From the NCBI GenBank assembly GCA_003013855.2, contig ML058507.1, positions 4,898,001 to 4,962,000 on the forward strand: DNA of 64,000 nucleotides, in the 5' to 3' direction. The first letter of the stretch is position 1; each line of letters starts with the position of its first letter. Shown piece by piece: positions 11,349 to 23,499 of this stretch. The position numbers were made by a program, and so were the translations under genes. The notes beneath the pieces are model-generated. The model was not told the origin of the DNA. It worked only from the letters and a program-made list of their open reading frames with translations, and made no database searches. This DNA comes from Liriodendron chinense. Taxonomy: Eukaryota > Streptophyta > Magnoliopsida > Magnoliales > Magnoliaceae.

Positions 11349-14300
11349 TCAATCCTGATAAACAGGATCTTCCAGAGGGGTGGATTCCTCCTCTGGGGAA
11401 AATTCCTCAAGAAAGGGCTTCAAACGCTGCCCGTTTACTTTAAATACATTTCCATTTTTGGGGTTCTCAATCTCAATAGCCCCATGAGGGTAAACAGTTT
11501 TGACTACAAAAGGGTCGGTCCATCGAGATTTCAGCTTTCCTGGAAACACATGTAGCCTAGAATTGTACAAAAGAACTTTCTGAGATGGTTCGAAAGATCT
11601 TCGAAGGATATTCCTGTCATGGAATACCTTCGTTCGTTCCTTGTATATTTTAGCATTATCGTAAGCCTCATTTCAGATTTCCTCCAACTCATTCAGCTGG
11701 AGTTTGCGAAGCGAGCTGGCCTTATCAAGATTGAAATTGAATTTCTTTATAGTCCAATAGGCTTTATGCTCCAACTCCACAGGTAGATGGCAAGCTTTCC
11801 TATAGACAAGTCTATAGGGAGACATTCCAATCGGGGTTTTGTATGCTATACGATAAGCCCACAATGCATCGGTTAGTCTGAGAGACCAATCCTTGCGGTC
11901 TGGATTCACCATTTTTTCTAAGATATGTTTAATTTCCCTGTTGGAAACCTCCGCTTGACCACTTGTTTGTGGGTGATAGGGCGTACTCACCTTATGTGTG
12001 ACACCATATCTCTTCATCAAAGCCTCGAAAGGTTTGTTACAGAAGTGTGTACCCCCATCATCGATAATGGCTCGAGGCGTCCCAAATCTTGATAGAATAT
12101 TCTCTTTTAGAAATCGTAGAACCGTTTTGTGATCATTGGTTCTACACGGGATTGCCTCAACCCATTTGGAGACATAATCGACAGCCAATAGGATATACAG
12201 ATATCCAAATGAGAAAGGGAATGGTCCCATGAAATCGATGCCCCAACAGTCAAAAACTTCGATGATCAATATCGGATTAAAGGCATCATATTTCTATGGG
12301 AGATTCCTCCCAACTTCTGACAACGGTCACATGCTTTGCAAAAAACATGGGTGTCCTTGGATATTGAATGCCAGTAGAAACCGCACTGGAGAATCTTGGC
12401 AGCGGTTTTCTTAGAAGAGAAATGACCACCACATGCATAAGAATGGCAAAAGGAGATGACACTGGTTTGTCCATTATCTGGAACACACCTCCTTATGATC
12501 TGATCTGGGCAGTATTTGAACAAATACGGATCATCCCAGAAAAAGTTGCGTACCTCTGTGAAAAATTTTCTTTTATCTTGTGGGGTCCAATGACTCAGAA
12601 TTCTACCTGCAGCAAGATAGTTAACAATGTCAGCAAGCCAACGTTGATAAGAGACTTCAAACAACTGTTCATCAAGGAAAGTGTCCTTTATCGGTGTCGT
12701 ATCTACGGAATCAGAGAGTACTAGGCGAGACAAGTGATTAGCCACTACGTTTTCTACTCCCTTTTTGTCTCGGATCTCAAGGTCGAATTCTTGGAGCAAA
12801 AGGATCCACCTGAGCAAGCGAGGCTTAGCATCTTTCTTAGAAAGAAGATACTTGAGAGCCGCATGATCAGTAAAAATCACAATTTTGGACCCAATCAAGT
12901 AGGACCTGAACTTGTCAAGTGCAAAGACTACGTCAAGGAGTTCCTTTTCCGTAGTAGAGTAGTTTACTTGCGCACTGTTCAAGGTTCTACTTGCATAGTA
13001 TATAACATAGGGCTTCTTGTCTTTTCTTTGCCCCAAAACTGCCCCAACAGCGTAGTCACTTGCGTCACACATGATTTCAAAAGGTATAGTCCAATCGGGT
13101 GGTTGCATTATCGGTGCGCTGGTCAACATGCCTTTAAGCTTGGTGAAAGCTTCTTGGCAGTCATTGGTCCACTCAAATGGAGCATCCTTTTGCAGGAGAT
13201 TGCATAATGGACGAGAGATATGATTGAAGTCCTTTATAAATCTCCTATAGAATCCTGCATGACCCAAAAAAGAACGAATGTTTCGTACACTTATGGGGTC
13301 TGGTAGGTTGGCAATTAAGTCGATCTTTGCCTTGTCTACTTCTATTCCGTTGGACGAAATATTATGTCCAAGAACAATTCCCTTTTGAACCATAAAATGA
13401 CACTTTTCCCAATTCAAAACACGATTCTTTTCTTCACACCTTGTCAAGACCAATTGTAAATGGTTCAAACATTCATCAAAGGAACAACCAAATACCGAGA
13501 AGTCGTCCATGAAGACTTCCAAGAAATGTCCAACCATGTCAGAGAAATACTGAGCATGCATCTCTGAAAAGTTGCAGGAGCATTACACAGTCCGAAAGGC
13601 ATCCTCTTGTATGCAAAGGTGCCAAATGGACAAGTGAATGTGGTTTTCTCTTGATCTTCTAGGGCGATCTCTATTTGGTTGTATCCAGAGTACCCATCTA
13701 GGAAACAGTAATAGGAGTGACCAGCTAACCTCTCTAACATTTGATCAATGAATGGTAAAGGAAAGTGGTCCTTCCTAGTAACAGTATTCAGTTTCCTATA
13801 GTCGATACACATTCTCCAACCAGTAGTGACTCTGGTTGGCACCAACTCATTGTCTGCATTCGCAACTATGGTAACTCCAGATTTTTTAGGTACCACTTGG
13901 GTTGGACTTACCCATTGGCTATCTGAAATAGGGTAGATGATACCCACATCCAATAGCTTGAGGACCTCGGCTCTAACCACTTCAGTCATGTTTGGATTCA
14001 ATCTCCGTTGTGGTTGTCTAGAGGGTTTAGCATTCTCCTCGAGGTGTATCCTATGGGTACAAATCAGGGGATCAATTCCCTTGATGTCAGCAATTGTCCA
14101 ACCTATGGCATCCTTGTGTTCCTTGAGAACATTGATCAATTTGTTTTCTTGGTCTTTATCAAGGTGAGATGAAATAACCACAGGAAAAGTATTGCCTTGA
14201 CCAAAGTATGTATATTTCAGTTCCAAAGGTAATGGCTTCAGGTCGAGCTTTGGTGCTTCAATTCTTGATGGTAGAGGTCATGAATCATTTAGAGAGAGTT

Positions 14301-14460
14301 TTTCAAAATGAGGCCTCCACTGGTTTGTATCATGTACAAGGGTGGATTCTAACAATCCATTCACCACTTCCAAAATTGTCTCGTCATCAGAATCAACAAA
14401 GTAGGCTAGACATGCTTCTAAGGGTTTAGACAGAGAGGTTAAAAGGAATTCTTCGTACAA
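11349..14460 (-). pseudogene. Athila-lineage gypsy pol (RT, RNase H, integrase), broken and 5'-truncated
   Basis: From 14460 downward, fragments read in order. A pre-RT region is followed by reverse transcriptase (WRMCIDYRKLNTVTRKDHFP, GYSGYNQI, FMDDFSVFG), RNase H (CDASDYAVGAVLGQ, YSTTEKELL), then integrase with its zinc-binding part (HFSSKK...CKACDRCQKLGG) and catalytic core (WGIDFMGPFP, IIDDGGTHF, PYHPQTSGQAEVSN). Wording around RT matches the Athila clade. Breaks are a TGA at 14278-14280, a frame change near 13560 between the front of RT and FMDD, a frame change near 12268 inside integrase, and a TGA at 11673-11675. Gag, protease and the 5' LTR are absent: homology stops at 14460, where duplicated host DNA begins. 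The copy cannot move by itself. Confidence 0.92.
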
Positions 14461-16335
14461 AGCTCCTCAAGGGACAATATTAGACTAGTCTGTCGACCCT
14501 ACTACTGCACAATCTCTCCTCTATCCTATCCTGGATGGATATGTCCCTCTCCAAAGTCAGGAAAGACACTTTCTCTATCTTTTCCCTTGTTATTAATGAT
14601 CATTCCACATTGCATTGACTATCAATAGAATTTTCATCTTTTTCTTTACATGTGTGAGGATCACATGGGTAGGGTTTAGGCTAGGCTAGTGTTGTGTAGA
14701 GAAAAACCATGGACATGACAGCATAAAAGATGGTATCCTTGACATGCCAATGATTTCTTGTTCAGTACTCCACCACTAGTGGGCCATGTAACTAGCTGCC
14801 AAATCTTTCGACTCAATGGTGTTTTGTGGAAAGCGTTATGTTTGGAGGAGATAAAGAGAAAGCCAGACAAAAGATATAAATGCAGTTCTGCTATATGCAA
14901 GTGGCTGCAGCTGCATAGATGAGGGTGTCCGCCTGTGGAGGAAATGGCTTCAAATGGAATTTCCTCCAACTCGGTCCTAATCATGGCCTCGCTCTTAATC
15001 TCTTTATCCTCACCCTTGATTGTCTTATCCACCTGCACCATGTATGATACATCTTCAGAAGTGAAGAACTCACAGAGGGGCCCACCATAAAGATCACTTG
15101 TACAAAAAATCATGCTCATCCACCCATTTGTAGGTCCACTCTATGTACACCAAATCAGACCATGGGCCACTGGTATAGCCTTCCTGATGAGCGAATCAGC
15201 CCGGTCTTCGCGCCAGGCAATCTTCATAGAGAGGCCCACCATTTACATAAACCGGATGCTCTACGGGAAAGCCACGGCCGCATGCTTAGCATACTAACCG
15301 GCTGTGGGCTATCAATTCTCCCTTCCTCATGCCTACCAAGGGAAATGGTTTTAGTTCAAAGCAACGTAGGGAATTTGTGTAGTATATTTTCTCATGAACC
15401 CTTAATAGGTAGTGGGTCCCTTTCACTTGTGACCTTTGATAACTTAGGGTGGCAAGATTAAAATGGGCCTCACTTCCTACCACTAACCAATCTCAAACCG
15501 TACGATTATATATAGTTCCACCAAGTTTGAATTTTCCTGTTAAATATGGCTGAAGACTGTGACAAGCAAGACACATGATTCAACGCGGCGGCGTAACATT
15601 CTATTTCCAATCTCCATACGTTTTTACATATCAGAGACAAAGAATGAAGTAGATTCAAATCCCAGGTTGACCGTACCATAGGAAACAACAGTATTGACCA
15701 TTAAAAACTTCTTTCTCTTCTATGGCCCACCAGATTTCTAGATCAGGTTGAAAGTTGGGCCTCGAAGATTTTTCAAGGTGCTGCATCACGTGGACGGCTC
15801 AGATTTTGGGGACTCAACACGTTAGTCCTCAAAAATTTCTCACAAGTCCTCGTGAGAGATGGTTAGCAGGTGAGTATGGCTGTAAATGGTCGGGTTCGGG
15901 GTGGATTTAGCCAAAACCAGACCCGCCCATTTACTGAATCTGGGTCCAAATTTTAGACCCAGACCCTTTTACTAAATGGGCGAGTCTGAGTCAACCCATC
16001 AGACCCATTTATAAATTGGTCGGGTCTAATGGGTCTGGGTCTAGATCTAGTATGCAAGCATTTTAACAAGGCTTAAAATCGGGTTTGGACGGGTTTGGGT
16101 GGGATGGGTCCCTTGAAACATAGACCAAACCCGCCCACTTACTAAATGCGTTTGGGTCGGGCCTACTATAAAGGAAAGTAGACCCAGACCTGTTTAGCAA
16201 ATGGGTATGTTCTTGGACGCAAACCCGTACAATTTAACAAATGGGTCGGGTCAGGTCAGGTCTAAATGAGTTGGGTCTGGGTACCCCATCGGGTCTGCTG
16301 ACCCATTTACAGCCCTACAGGTGAGCATTCCTCTC
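14461..16335. repeat. Segmental duplication copy A, block 1 (partner 50225-52025)
   Basis: Collinear with 50225-52025 from AGCTCCTCAAGG through CTACAGGTGAGCATTCC. Over 14676-15119 I count 16 substitutions in 444 bases (about 3.6%). The first ~170 bp match the right part of the LTR-like segment at 49526-50380. The block contains a 147-codon open frame present in both copies, but 12 of the 16 changes alter an amino acid, so it is not treated as a gene. Confidence 0.88.
15875..16317. mobile_element. hAT-type MITE, 443 bp, 8 bp TSD CAGGTGAG
   Basis: Flanked by perfect 8 bp duplications CAGGTGAG (15867-15874 and 16318-16325). Ends are TATGGCTGTAAATGG and, on the other strand, TAGGGCTGTAAATGGGTC. 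The interior is dense in GGGTCGGGT and AGACCC words. An 8 bp TSD with a TAGGG start fits the hAT superfamily. There is no transposase, so it is non-autonomous. A truncated copy with the same right TSD lies at 51700-51999, so the insertion is older than the segmental duplication. Another copy is at 47567-48081. Confidence 0.88.
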
Positions 16336-16360
16336 TCTCTATATATATATATGAAAAGGT

Positions 16361-16862
16361 GCTATGCGCTCAACCTCATGGGAAGTTCCCATGAGGTTGA
16401 GCTGTGTGGGCCCCACTGTGATATGTGATGGGCATCCACACCATGCATTCGGTGGGTAACCTGATCCAAAAATCAGCTATATCTAGAACTTAAGTGGGCC
16501 ATACCAACTGAAAGAGTGTAAAATCATGCCTACAACATCTAAAAGCACTTGTTGGGGCCCACCTGAGTTTTGGATATGGTTGAAACTTGGTGTGACCTGT
16601 TGTTAAGTGGGACACACACAATGGATGGGCTGGATTTCTCAACCACATCTCAGTCGATCCTATAAACAATCATGAAGATTTCAATGAGTGGATATCTACT
16701 CTTAACTATTGTCTATGGTGTAGCTCACCCAAGTCATATGGATTGGCCTGAGTTTTAGGCCCATGGCCCACCACGGAATGGTGCACCTGGCTGATTGTGT
16801 GGATGCCCATCATACATCACAGTGGGGCCCACATAGCTCGACCTCATGGGAAGTTCCCATGA
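16361..16862. mobile_element. MITE with long GGGCCCAC-containing inverted ends, copy 1
   Basis: Starts GCTATGCGCTCAACCTCATG and ends CTCGACCTCATGGGAAGTTC. The two ends are inverted repeats that include GTGTGGGCCCCACTGTGAT. Each end also contains a small palindrome, CATGGGAAGTTCCCATG. The interior matches copies 2 (16911-19331) and 3 (19376-19909) as inverse or direct repeats. No protein is encoded. Superfamily not assigned because no clean TSD was found. Confidence 0.75.
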
Positions 16863-17008
16863 TGTGTGATGAGTCCTCAAAAATCTCTCACAAGTTATAT
16901 ATATATATATGGGGCCCCGCTGTGATGTGTGTCAAACATCTGCCCCATCAGTCAGATGCATCATTCCATGGTGGGCCATGGTCTTAAAAATCAGGTCAAT
17001 CCATAACT

Positions 17009-18939
17009 TGTTAGTGCACTTTTCTGTGGCATACTAGTGCACCTTGTTTGTCAATCACTTAGGTCAGTGAGTCTAGTGTCGGTTGAGCTTAATGAAGATG
17101 AAGACCGAAGACTCAAGTGGCCCTGCTGCATCAAGGAAGAAGAATCAGGTAAAAGTGATGCCTTGGTGTGCCTTAACCTTGACCAAAACCTAACCCTTAA
17201 CCTCTTAGATGACTTACACCAACTAGGTATACCCTTAGTGATCATCATTAGTCTTATAACTTCATGAAGAACATGATAAGTTAGACTAATTAAAGAGGTG
17301 GAAGCTGCGGTAATCAAAACAGCTCAAACAGCAGTTTCTGATTGATCTCCGATCAATCGAACATTGGCTCTGATAGGACTCCGATCAATCGGACAGAAGT
17401 TTCGATCAATCGAAATTTGTTCCAGCAAAATTTAAAAATCCTCTGGACAAATTTTCGATCAAACGGACATACTTCCAATCCATCGGAAGGGGACCGTCCA
17501 ATCAATCGGACAGTGATCCGATCAATCGGAATATCTTCCAGAGATGTCACTGGATAGATTTTTGATTAATCGGACATGTCTCCGATCAATCGGACTGGTC
17601 TCCGATCAATCGGAGATGCACGAATCTGCCTGTTTTTTTACCGTTGGAAGAAAATCTATTTAAGATGGGGGATTCATTTTTTAGCAAAAGAGAGGGGATT
17701 TTGAGGAGATAGAAGCCACCATTGCTAGAGACTATCAGAGGCTCTATCCCAAACCCATAGCAAGCCATTCTCCTTGTGTTTTCATCACAAGCTTGGGCCA
17801 TTCAATGGCATCTTGAGAATGGACTTGTTCCCTCTTGATTCCTAGGGTTTAGACACCTTGATCATAGTTAAATCCCTTGTTTAAACACTACCTAGGAGTC
17901 CATATAGATGTATTCCTCTAGAAAACCTATTTTCTACCATTTGTAGAGGATTCACCATTCCCTAGCACCTTGGGCATCTCTAATGGAGCATCACATGTAA
18001 GGTAGCTGATCTTGGAGCTGAAGCCTTGGCAAAGCAGCGGCGTCAAAGATCGGGGGAGCACAAGGGGAGTTGATTCAAGCACGGGAGAGCGAGAAGAAGC
18101 AACCCAAAGCGGCGCTACAAAGGGGCTCAATCCGACAAGTAAGGTTGTCTTGTTAGGAGTCCATCCACTCAATTCCCTGTGGGATTTGAGTGTAGAGTTT
18201 GTTTGACAAACTCGATCTAGGGTCGTTAGTCGATCCTCGGCCTGTTAGTCGGCCTAAATTCAGGGACGTCAACCTTTCCTTGGCTCGTTAGTGGGCCTAA
18301 AAAAAATCTCCAAGGGGGAGCCACCAACACGGATGTAAACGTGTAGGTTGGGAGGAACTTATAAACTCCTCGGTTGGATGGATCCGAGTTAAAACACCTT
18401 GGTTGGAGGAACCAGATTTAAACTCCCCAGTGAATGCCGGTGTGCTCAAAGGGGTTGAATACTTGAACCGGGAGTAGAGTAAAGAAGTAATCGAACCACT
18501 ATACATCCTTGTGTTTGTGATTGTTCTTGAGCATATTTCTCTTTAAGCATTGTGTTTAAATTGGTTATTTATGAATGCTTAGTTAGGAATGCATGTTAGG
18601 CACTTGATAGGCACCTCCACACTCACAAGATGTACTTTCACTACCTCATGTAGACTTGAGCTTTTGCTGATCCATCCTCTATAGTCTACATGTGTTGAAT
18701 AGACTAGGTTGTTATTGCATATATCATTTACTAGTCTTTCGATTGGACCAACTTAGGCTTGGAAGCCGAAGTGTTAATTGCTTACGTAGGTTAATTTGCT
18801 AAATTTATTAAGTAAGCGAAAATTTTTAAAAGGTCCTTATCCCCCCCCTCCTATAGGTTTAGCCATAATTCTAGTTGATCTTTAAGCTTCCGCACGTGTA
18901 TGCATAGGGTGTCATGTTAGATTACCCAATGCAATTTCA
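17009..18939 (+). mobile_element. Solo LTR, 1931 bp, TSD TAACT, probably Ty1/copia
   Basis: Starts TGTTAGTGC, ends ATTTCA, and is flanked by TAACT at 17004-17008 and 18940-18944, inside a MITE whose two halves rejoin when it is removed. The late section, with AAAGGTCCTTATCCCCCCCC followed by CTCCTATAGG, resembles the 3' part of plant copia (SIRE/Maximus-like) LTRs, which suggests plus orientation. It carries an array of TCCGATCAATCGGA-type palindromes (17340-17610). No internal region remains. Confidence 0.82.
17340..17612. repeat. Array of CGATCAATCGG palindromes in the solo LTR
   Basis: At least eight copies or variants of TCCGATCAATCGGA (for example near 17348, 17388, 17402, 17518, 17566, 17581 and 17600), spaced irregularly by about 12-60 bp. 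The spacers are unrelated, as in the ACCGGT array at 5164-5460. Confidence 0.85.
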
Positions 18940-19260
18940 TAACTTAGGTGGGTCACACCACATACAATAGTTGAGAGGGGCTACTCACCCATTAAAACCT
19001 TCATGATCGTTTATTGGGACCACCGAGATGTGGTTCACAAATCCAGCCCATCCATTGTGTGTGTCCCACTTGGATGAGGGGTTAGAAAAGTTTCAGCTGC
19101 ATCGAAAACTCAAGTGGGCCCCACCAAGTGCTTTTAGATGTTTTAGGCATGTCTTCACATGGTTTTGGATGGTATGGCCCACCTGGGCTCTGTATACGGA
19201 TGATTTTTTAGATATCCCCAAACCTAAAAGGGAACCATCAAAAACACGATTTTGATGTTC

Positions 19261-19329
19261 CACACACATCACAGTGGGGCCCACACAGCTCAACCTCATG
19301 GGAACTTCACACTAGGTCGACCGCATAGT

Positions 19330-19377
<48 letters not shown>

Positions 19378-19442
19378 ACTATGCGGTCGACCTCGTGTGA
19401 AGTTCCCATGAGGTTGAGCTGTGTGGGCCCCACTGTGATGTG
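19261..19442. repeat. ~180 bp near-perfect hairpin around a (TA)n core
   Basis: The left arm (ACACATCACAGTGGGGCCCA ... CGACCGCATAGTACTACAT) is the inverse of the right arm (ATGTAGTACTATGCGGTCGA ... GGGCCCCACTGTGATGTGT), with about 36 bp of pure TA (19336-19371) between. It is made by two MITE ends facing each other (copies 2 and 3). Single-stranded DNA or RNA from it could fold into a long hairpin. Confidence 0.88.
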
Positions 19443-19909
19443 TAATGGCCATCCACACAATCAGTCCAATGCACCGTTCCGTGGTGGGCCATGGGCCCAA
19501 AACGCAGGGTAATCCATGACTTGGGTGGGCCACACCATTAACAACAGTTAAGAGTGGATATCTACCCATTGAAAACTTTATGATCGTTTATAGGATTGAC
19601 TGAGATGTGGTTGAGAAATCCAGACCATCCATTGTGCATGTCCCACTTAAACAGGAAGTCACACCAACTTTCAACCGTATCCAAAACTCAGGTGGGCCCC
19701 AACAAGTGCTTTTAAATATTGTGGGCATGATTTTACACTCTTTTAGTTGGTATGGCCCACTTGAATTCCAGATCTAGCTGATTTTTTGGATATCCCATAA
19801 ACAATATGAGACCCACCAAATGCATGGTGTGGATGCTCATCAAACATCATAGTGGGGCCCACACAGCTCGACCTCATGGGAACTTCCCATGAGGTCGACC
19901 GCATAGTAC
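19376..19909. mobile_element. Same MITE, copy 3 (534 bp)
   Basis: Begins GTACTATGCGGTCGACCTC and ends GAGGTCGACCGCATAGTAC, so it has inverted ends of at least 19 bp, extended inward through the GGGCCCCAC block. Interior landmarks match copies 1 and 2. Non-coding. Confidence 0.82.
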
Positions 19910-19924
19910 CATTTCCCAGTATAT

Positions 19925-21313
19925 ATATATAAAGTTTTTTTTCGGTTCATCCAGCTTTGTATGACATTAGCAACAGGTTTGATGGCAAATAATATTATGA
20001 AAATATTTCAGTGGGTCCTTGAAAACTTTTAATGTGTGGTGTGTAATGGCCACTGTTTCCTGTGGTATGGTCCACCTGAAATTTGGGTCTGTCTCATTTT
20101 TGGGCTCATTCCTTAAAATTACTTTGGAAAAATGGATGGACGGCATGGATATAGAATACATATACATTAAGGTAAATTAAGGTGGGCCCATGGCGAAGTC
20201 CACACCTACTTGGGTAAGGCCGGGGGCTGCACATAATACCGCCTAATCCACTCCTGTCCGTGTAAGCCATATGATGGCTTCAACTGCATTCGCTTCAACT
20301 AGATTCGGATTCGGTTGCGGGATGTTCACCGGAGCTCCGTGGAGCCCATTGTGATGTATGTGTTTTATCCACGCCGTTCATCCATTATGCGAGATCATTT
20401 TAAGTTATGAACCCTAAAGAGGCAGATCCACAGCTCAAGTGGACCGCACCACAGGAAGCAGTGGGATTTGAACGCCTACAATCCGAAACTTCTTGGGGCC
20501 ACAGAAGTTTTTGATCAAGCTGATATTTGTGTTTTCTCTTCATACAGGTCCGTGCGATCTTATGAACAGGTTGGATGGCAAATACACATCACTGTGGCCT
20601 TAGGAAGGTTTCAATGGTGACATCATTGCTTCCTGTGGTGTGGCCCACTTGAGATCAACCCTAACAATGGTCAGAATCAACCATTCAGCATGAGTTTCTT
20701 AGGTGGTCTGTGTAGAGCATATAATCCAGAAAATGGACGGTTCTGATCATGGATCATTTCTTCTAATTTGTTAGTCATGGCAATTGGAAACTTGAACCGT
20801 TTGATACAAATAACAGCTTTAGCTTATTAGGTGATCACAACACACATAACCCATCACAACATAAAGCAACACATCCACCATGAATGGTGGCCCACCTTAT
20901 TACATGATCATAACAGAACTAAACTCTATTAGCTTAGTGAGTTTATAACGCTAACACAAACACATTTATCTTTTGCATACTACACCACGTCCATCAATGC
21001 CACTGACACAGCTTAGGCTTGCGAAGTCCACATTGCCTGAGGAAGCCCCGATACCATTAAATCTCGCGACGGCACAATCAGTAGCAAAGAGACTCGTAGA
21101 AGCGAACTCCCGATCACCGCCCATCACAGGCATGGCCACACCCATATTCACCCTACTTATATAGTTATTCCCATATGTCTGGCCCAACACGCCGGTCACG
21201 TTGCCAGTCAATGAGTAGAACTTAAACCCTAGGTTGAGGTGGGCCATGCAATCCTCCTCGGTTACATCATATCCATGCACTCGAGATTCTTGTTTGGTGA
21301 TGGGGACTACAGT
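19925..21313. repeat. Segmental duplication copy A, block 2 (partner 52790-54135)
   Basis: Collinear with copy B from TTCATCCAGCTTTGTATGAC to the point in the root-cap gene where the CACTA element inserted. It includes the 3' flank of the gene (about 19925-20965), which holds non-coding sequence with GGTGGGCCCA words and nothing else I can name. Confidence 0.9.
20966..21313 (-). pseudogene. Root-cap-domain gene copy A, exon 2, 3' part
   Basis: Encodes the C-terminal third of the protein (VVPITKQESRVHGYDV, DDC-like EEDCMAHLNLGFKFYSL, GVLGQTYGNNYISRVNMGV, FATDCAVARF, ending GVVCKR and stop at 20966). It is very close to 53791-54135 of the intact copy B. It is cut at 21313/21314 by the end of a CACTA element; the 5' part of the same exon lies 14 kb away at 35390-35808. 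No product of normal structure can be made from this copy. Confidence 0.93.
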
Positions 21314-21339
21314 CACTACCAGAAAAATGACTTTTCCCG

Positions 21340-21570
21340 ACGGCCGAAAGCCTTCCGCAAAGGGCTTTGCCGACGGCTTTTGGCCGTCGTATGGGCCGTT
21401 GGGAAAGGGGGCGTCACAATTGCTTTCCGACGGTTATGGGCCGTCGGAAATTCCAACGGCGATAAGTCGTCGGTCGACCGTCGGAAATTCCGACAGTGAT
21501 AGCCGTCGCAATTTCCAACGGCGATGAGCCCTCGCAAATTCCGACGGTTCATGACCGTCGGCGTTGCTTT
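21340..21570. repeat. Left subterminal CCGACGG repeats of the outer CACTA
   Basis: Dense direct and inverted copies of CCGACGG, GCCGTCGG and close variants (GACGGCTTTTGGCCGTCG, CCGTCGGAAATTCC). These are the probable transposase-binding sites by analogy with En/Spm. Confidence 0.88.
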
Positions 21571-21821
21571 AGCATATAAGAAAACCATCAGCTTTTGAGC
21601 ATGCCTTTTACAACAGGTCATGACCGTTGTAAAAAACAGGTGTTGCTAGTTGTAAATGCTTGTAATATACATCAGGTTCCACCCCTTGCGAAAAGGGTAA
21701 ATGTTTACAACTACCATGGCCCATTGCAAAAGAAAGTATTAACAATAGTGCTGGCCCATTATAAAATCATTAACTTGTATAGTAAATGCATTAAATATCA
21801 TAGTTCATGCGAGATTGTTTT

Positions 21822-21981
21822 GGTAATTTTGTGATGCTTATATGACTAATGAACACATGGAATAAAAAAATTGGGTGGTAGAAGGAAAAAAAGTACTATT
21901 TGCAACGGCTCTGCCACCACCCAAATTTTTTTATTCCCTATGTTCATTAATCACATAAGCATCACAAAATCACCAAAAGAA
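21822..21981. repeat. Foldback, ~60 bp arms, ~35 bp loop
   Basis: GGTAATTTTGTGATGCTTAT...AAAAAAATTGGGTGG at 21822-21884 is inverted as CCACCCAAATTTTTTTATTC...ATCACAAAATCACC at 21920-21981, with few mismatches. It lies in the left arm of the outer CACTA. Confidence 0.85.
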
Positions 21982-22649
21982 TCTCACATAAACCATGATA
22001 TTTAATGCATTCACTTGTCCATTCCATAGCAAGATATCTCACCATTATAAAATGTATAAATCCCAAGAAGCGCACATATAAACAGTAAGAAGATACTTAA
22101 AGGATGAGATAGTAATAATAAAATCTTACCTCATCTTCACCATATAAGTAGGATTCTGGCAGTAGGATCTTCAGTGTGAATATGATCCTATAGAGACCTG
22201 TCTCAGGAGTCCTCAGGCTGTCAAGGATATATGGCGACAAAGCACAAGACACACTTCAATTTCTTCCCTATTGAACTGGGTATCCCACCGTTGAATTATT
22301 AGTTGAGAGATCGAGCATTTCGAGCTTCTCCATCCTTCCAATGTCGGTAGGATCATAGGACCTGAAATGGCATTGTTCTGCAGCAACCTATATAGGGTAA
22401 TGTATTATAAAATCAATATAAGATTTCAATCTAGAAGTTGGTGACAAAAAACAGTAAATGGGTCCCTCAGATAATCTCATAAAAAAGAAAAAGAAAAAAG
22501 AAAAGCATCCACTACCAAAAAAAGAGGCAAAGGCTACGGACTAGGTGGGTCTATAGCTAAGGATTTAATCCGTAGCTCATTTAAGACGGATTTAATCCGC
22601 AGCTGAAGTGTGTTTTGCACCAAACTGTAGCTGAAATCAGATTGCCCCT

Positions 22650-22942
22650 TGGGGGCTTCGTGGGGCCCACACAATGTATGTTTTTTTTTATCTAAGCCGT
22701 CCATCCATTTTAAAAGATCATTTTATATAATGGACCCTAAAAAAGGACAGATTGAGGGCTCTAGTGGACCACACTTTGGAAACAAAGGAGATTTTAAGTG
22801 TTGACCATTGAAAATTTGTGGTGTGGTCCACTTGGGATTTCAATAGTTTGTTTTATTTTGTTTCCCATAAATAGTCGTCCAAATTAATCGACGGCATTGA
22901 TGAATTACATACATCACGGTGGGCCCCACAAAGCCCCTGAGA
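22650..22942. mobile_element. MITE-like element with GTGGGGCCCAC ends
   Basis: GGGGGCTTCGTGGGGCCCAC at the left is inverted at the right as GTGGGCCCCACAAAGCCCC. About 290 bp, non-coding. Similar end sequences occur at 33790-34040. TSD not found. Confidence 0.6.
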
Positions 22943-22969
22943 TGACCGTACGCCTCACCTCTTTTTATT

Positions 22970-23335
22970 TTCGTTTTTTTTTTTTTTTTTTACTTTTGCC
23001 CGCTGCTGCCAAAAAGCCCTCCCGCTCACCCGCTGCCCCCAAAACATCTCCCACTCTCGGTCCTTCTCCCATTCTCCCTCTCCCTCTCCCTCTCTCACTG
23101 CCATTCTCCATCTCTCCATCTCTCGCTGCCACTCTCCTTCTCAATCTTAGTCTTCAGCCGTTCGGTCGCTCGATGAGAAGAGGGTTTGTTCCCGTCTGGT
23201 AGAAAAAGAGGGTTTCTTCCCCAAATCCAGATCTGCTTCAGCCCTTTATCCGGTGATCCATCTGCTTCAGCCCTTTTTCCAGATCTCCACTCAGCCATAT
23301 TTTATTCCTGCTGCAAGTACTGCTCTTAAGGTAAG
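22970..23335. other. Pyrimidine-rich segment, possible captured leader
   Basis: A T-run followed by C/T-rich sequence (CTCCCTCTCCCTCTCTC, CTCCATCTCTCCATCTCTCG) ending at CTGCTCTTAAG/GTAAGATATGG, which looks like a splice donor. It resembles a 5' untranslated exon of a plant gene and could be a captured promoter-leader, but no coding frame shows this. The open frame 22897-23202 is low complexity. Confidence 0.4.
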
Positions 23336-23499
23336 ATATGGCGTCATTCTCCTCAGTAAAATCCCTCTGGTTTTTTTTATCTTTTGAAAGGTAACACTGG
23401 CAAGGATTGAAGCTTTGATCACTCACACACTATAGAGTCTCCAGCAGTGGGTAATGTAAAACTTCATCGGGAAACACTCGAGGAAGGATCGAGTGCTAC

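Larger units (their letters stand above)
16911..19331. mobile_element. Same MITE, copy 2, split by a solo LTR
   Basis: The MITE body runs 16911-17008 and resumes at 18940-19331. It contains the family landmarks (GGTGGGCCATGG, GATGTGGTTCACAAATCC, AAGTGGGCCCCACCAAGTGC) and ends CGACCGCATAGTAC. Removing the LTR and one TAACT restores continuity with copy 3. Confidence 0.78.

Noticed and set aside
12368..13207. Plus-strand frames of 118 and 157 codons
   Set aside because: They are the reverse strand of the Athila RNase H and integrase regions.
14676..15119. 147-codon minus-strand open frame, also full length at 50429-50872
   Set aside because: Of 16 base differences between the copies, 12 change an amino acid, there is no recognisable domain, and the frame overlaps non-coding repeats. 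This is neutral divergence, not a conserved gene.
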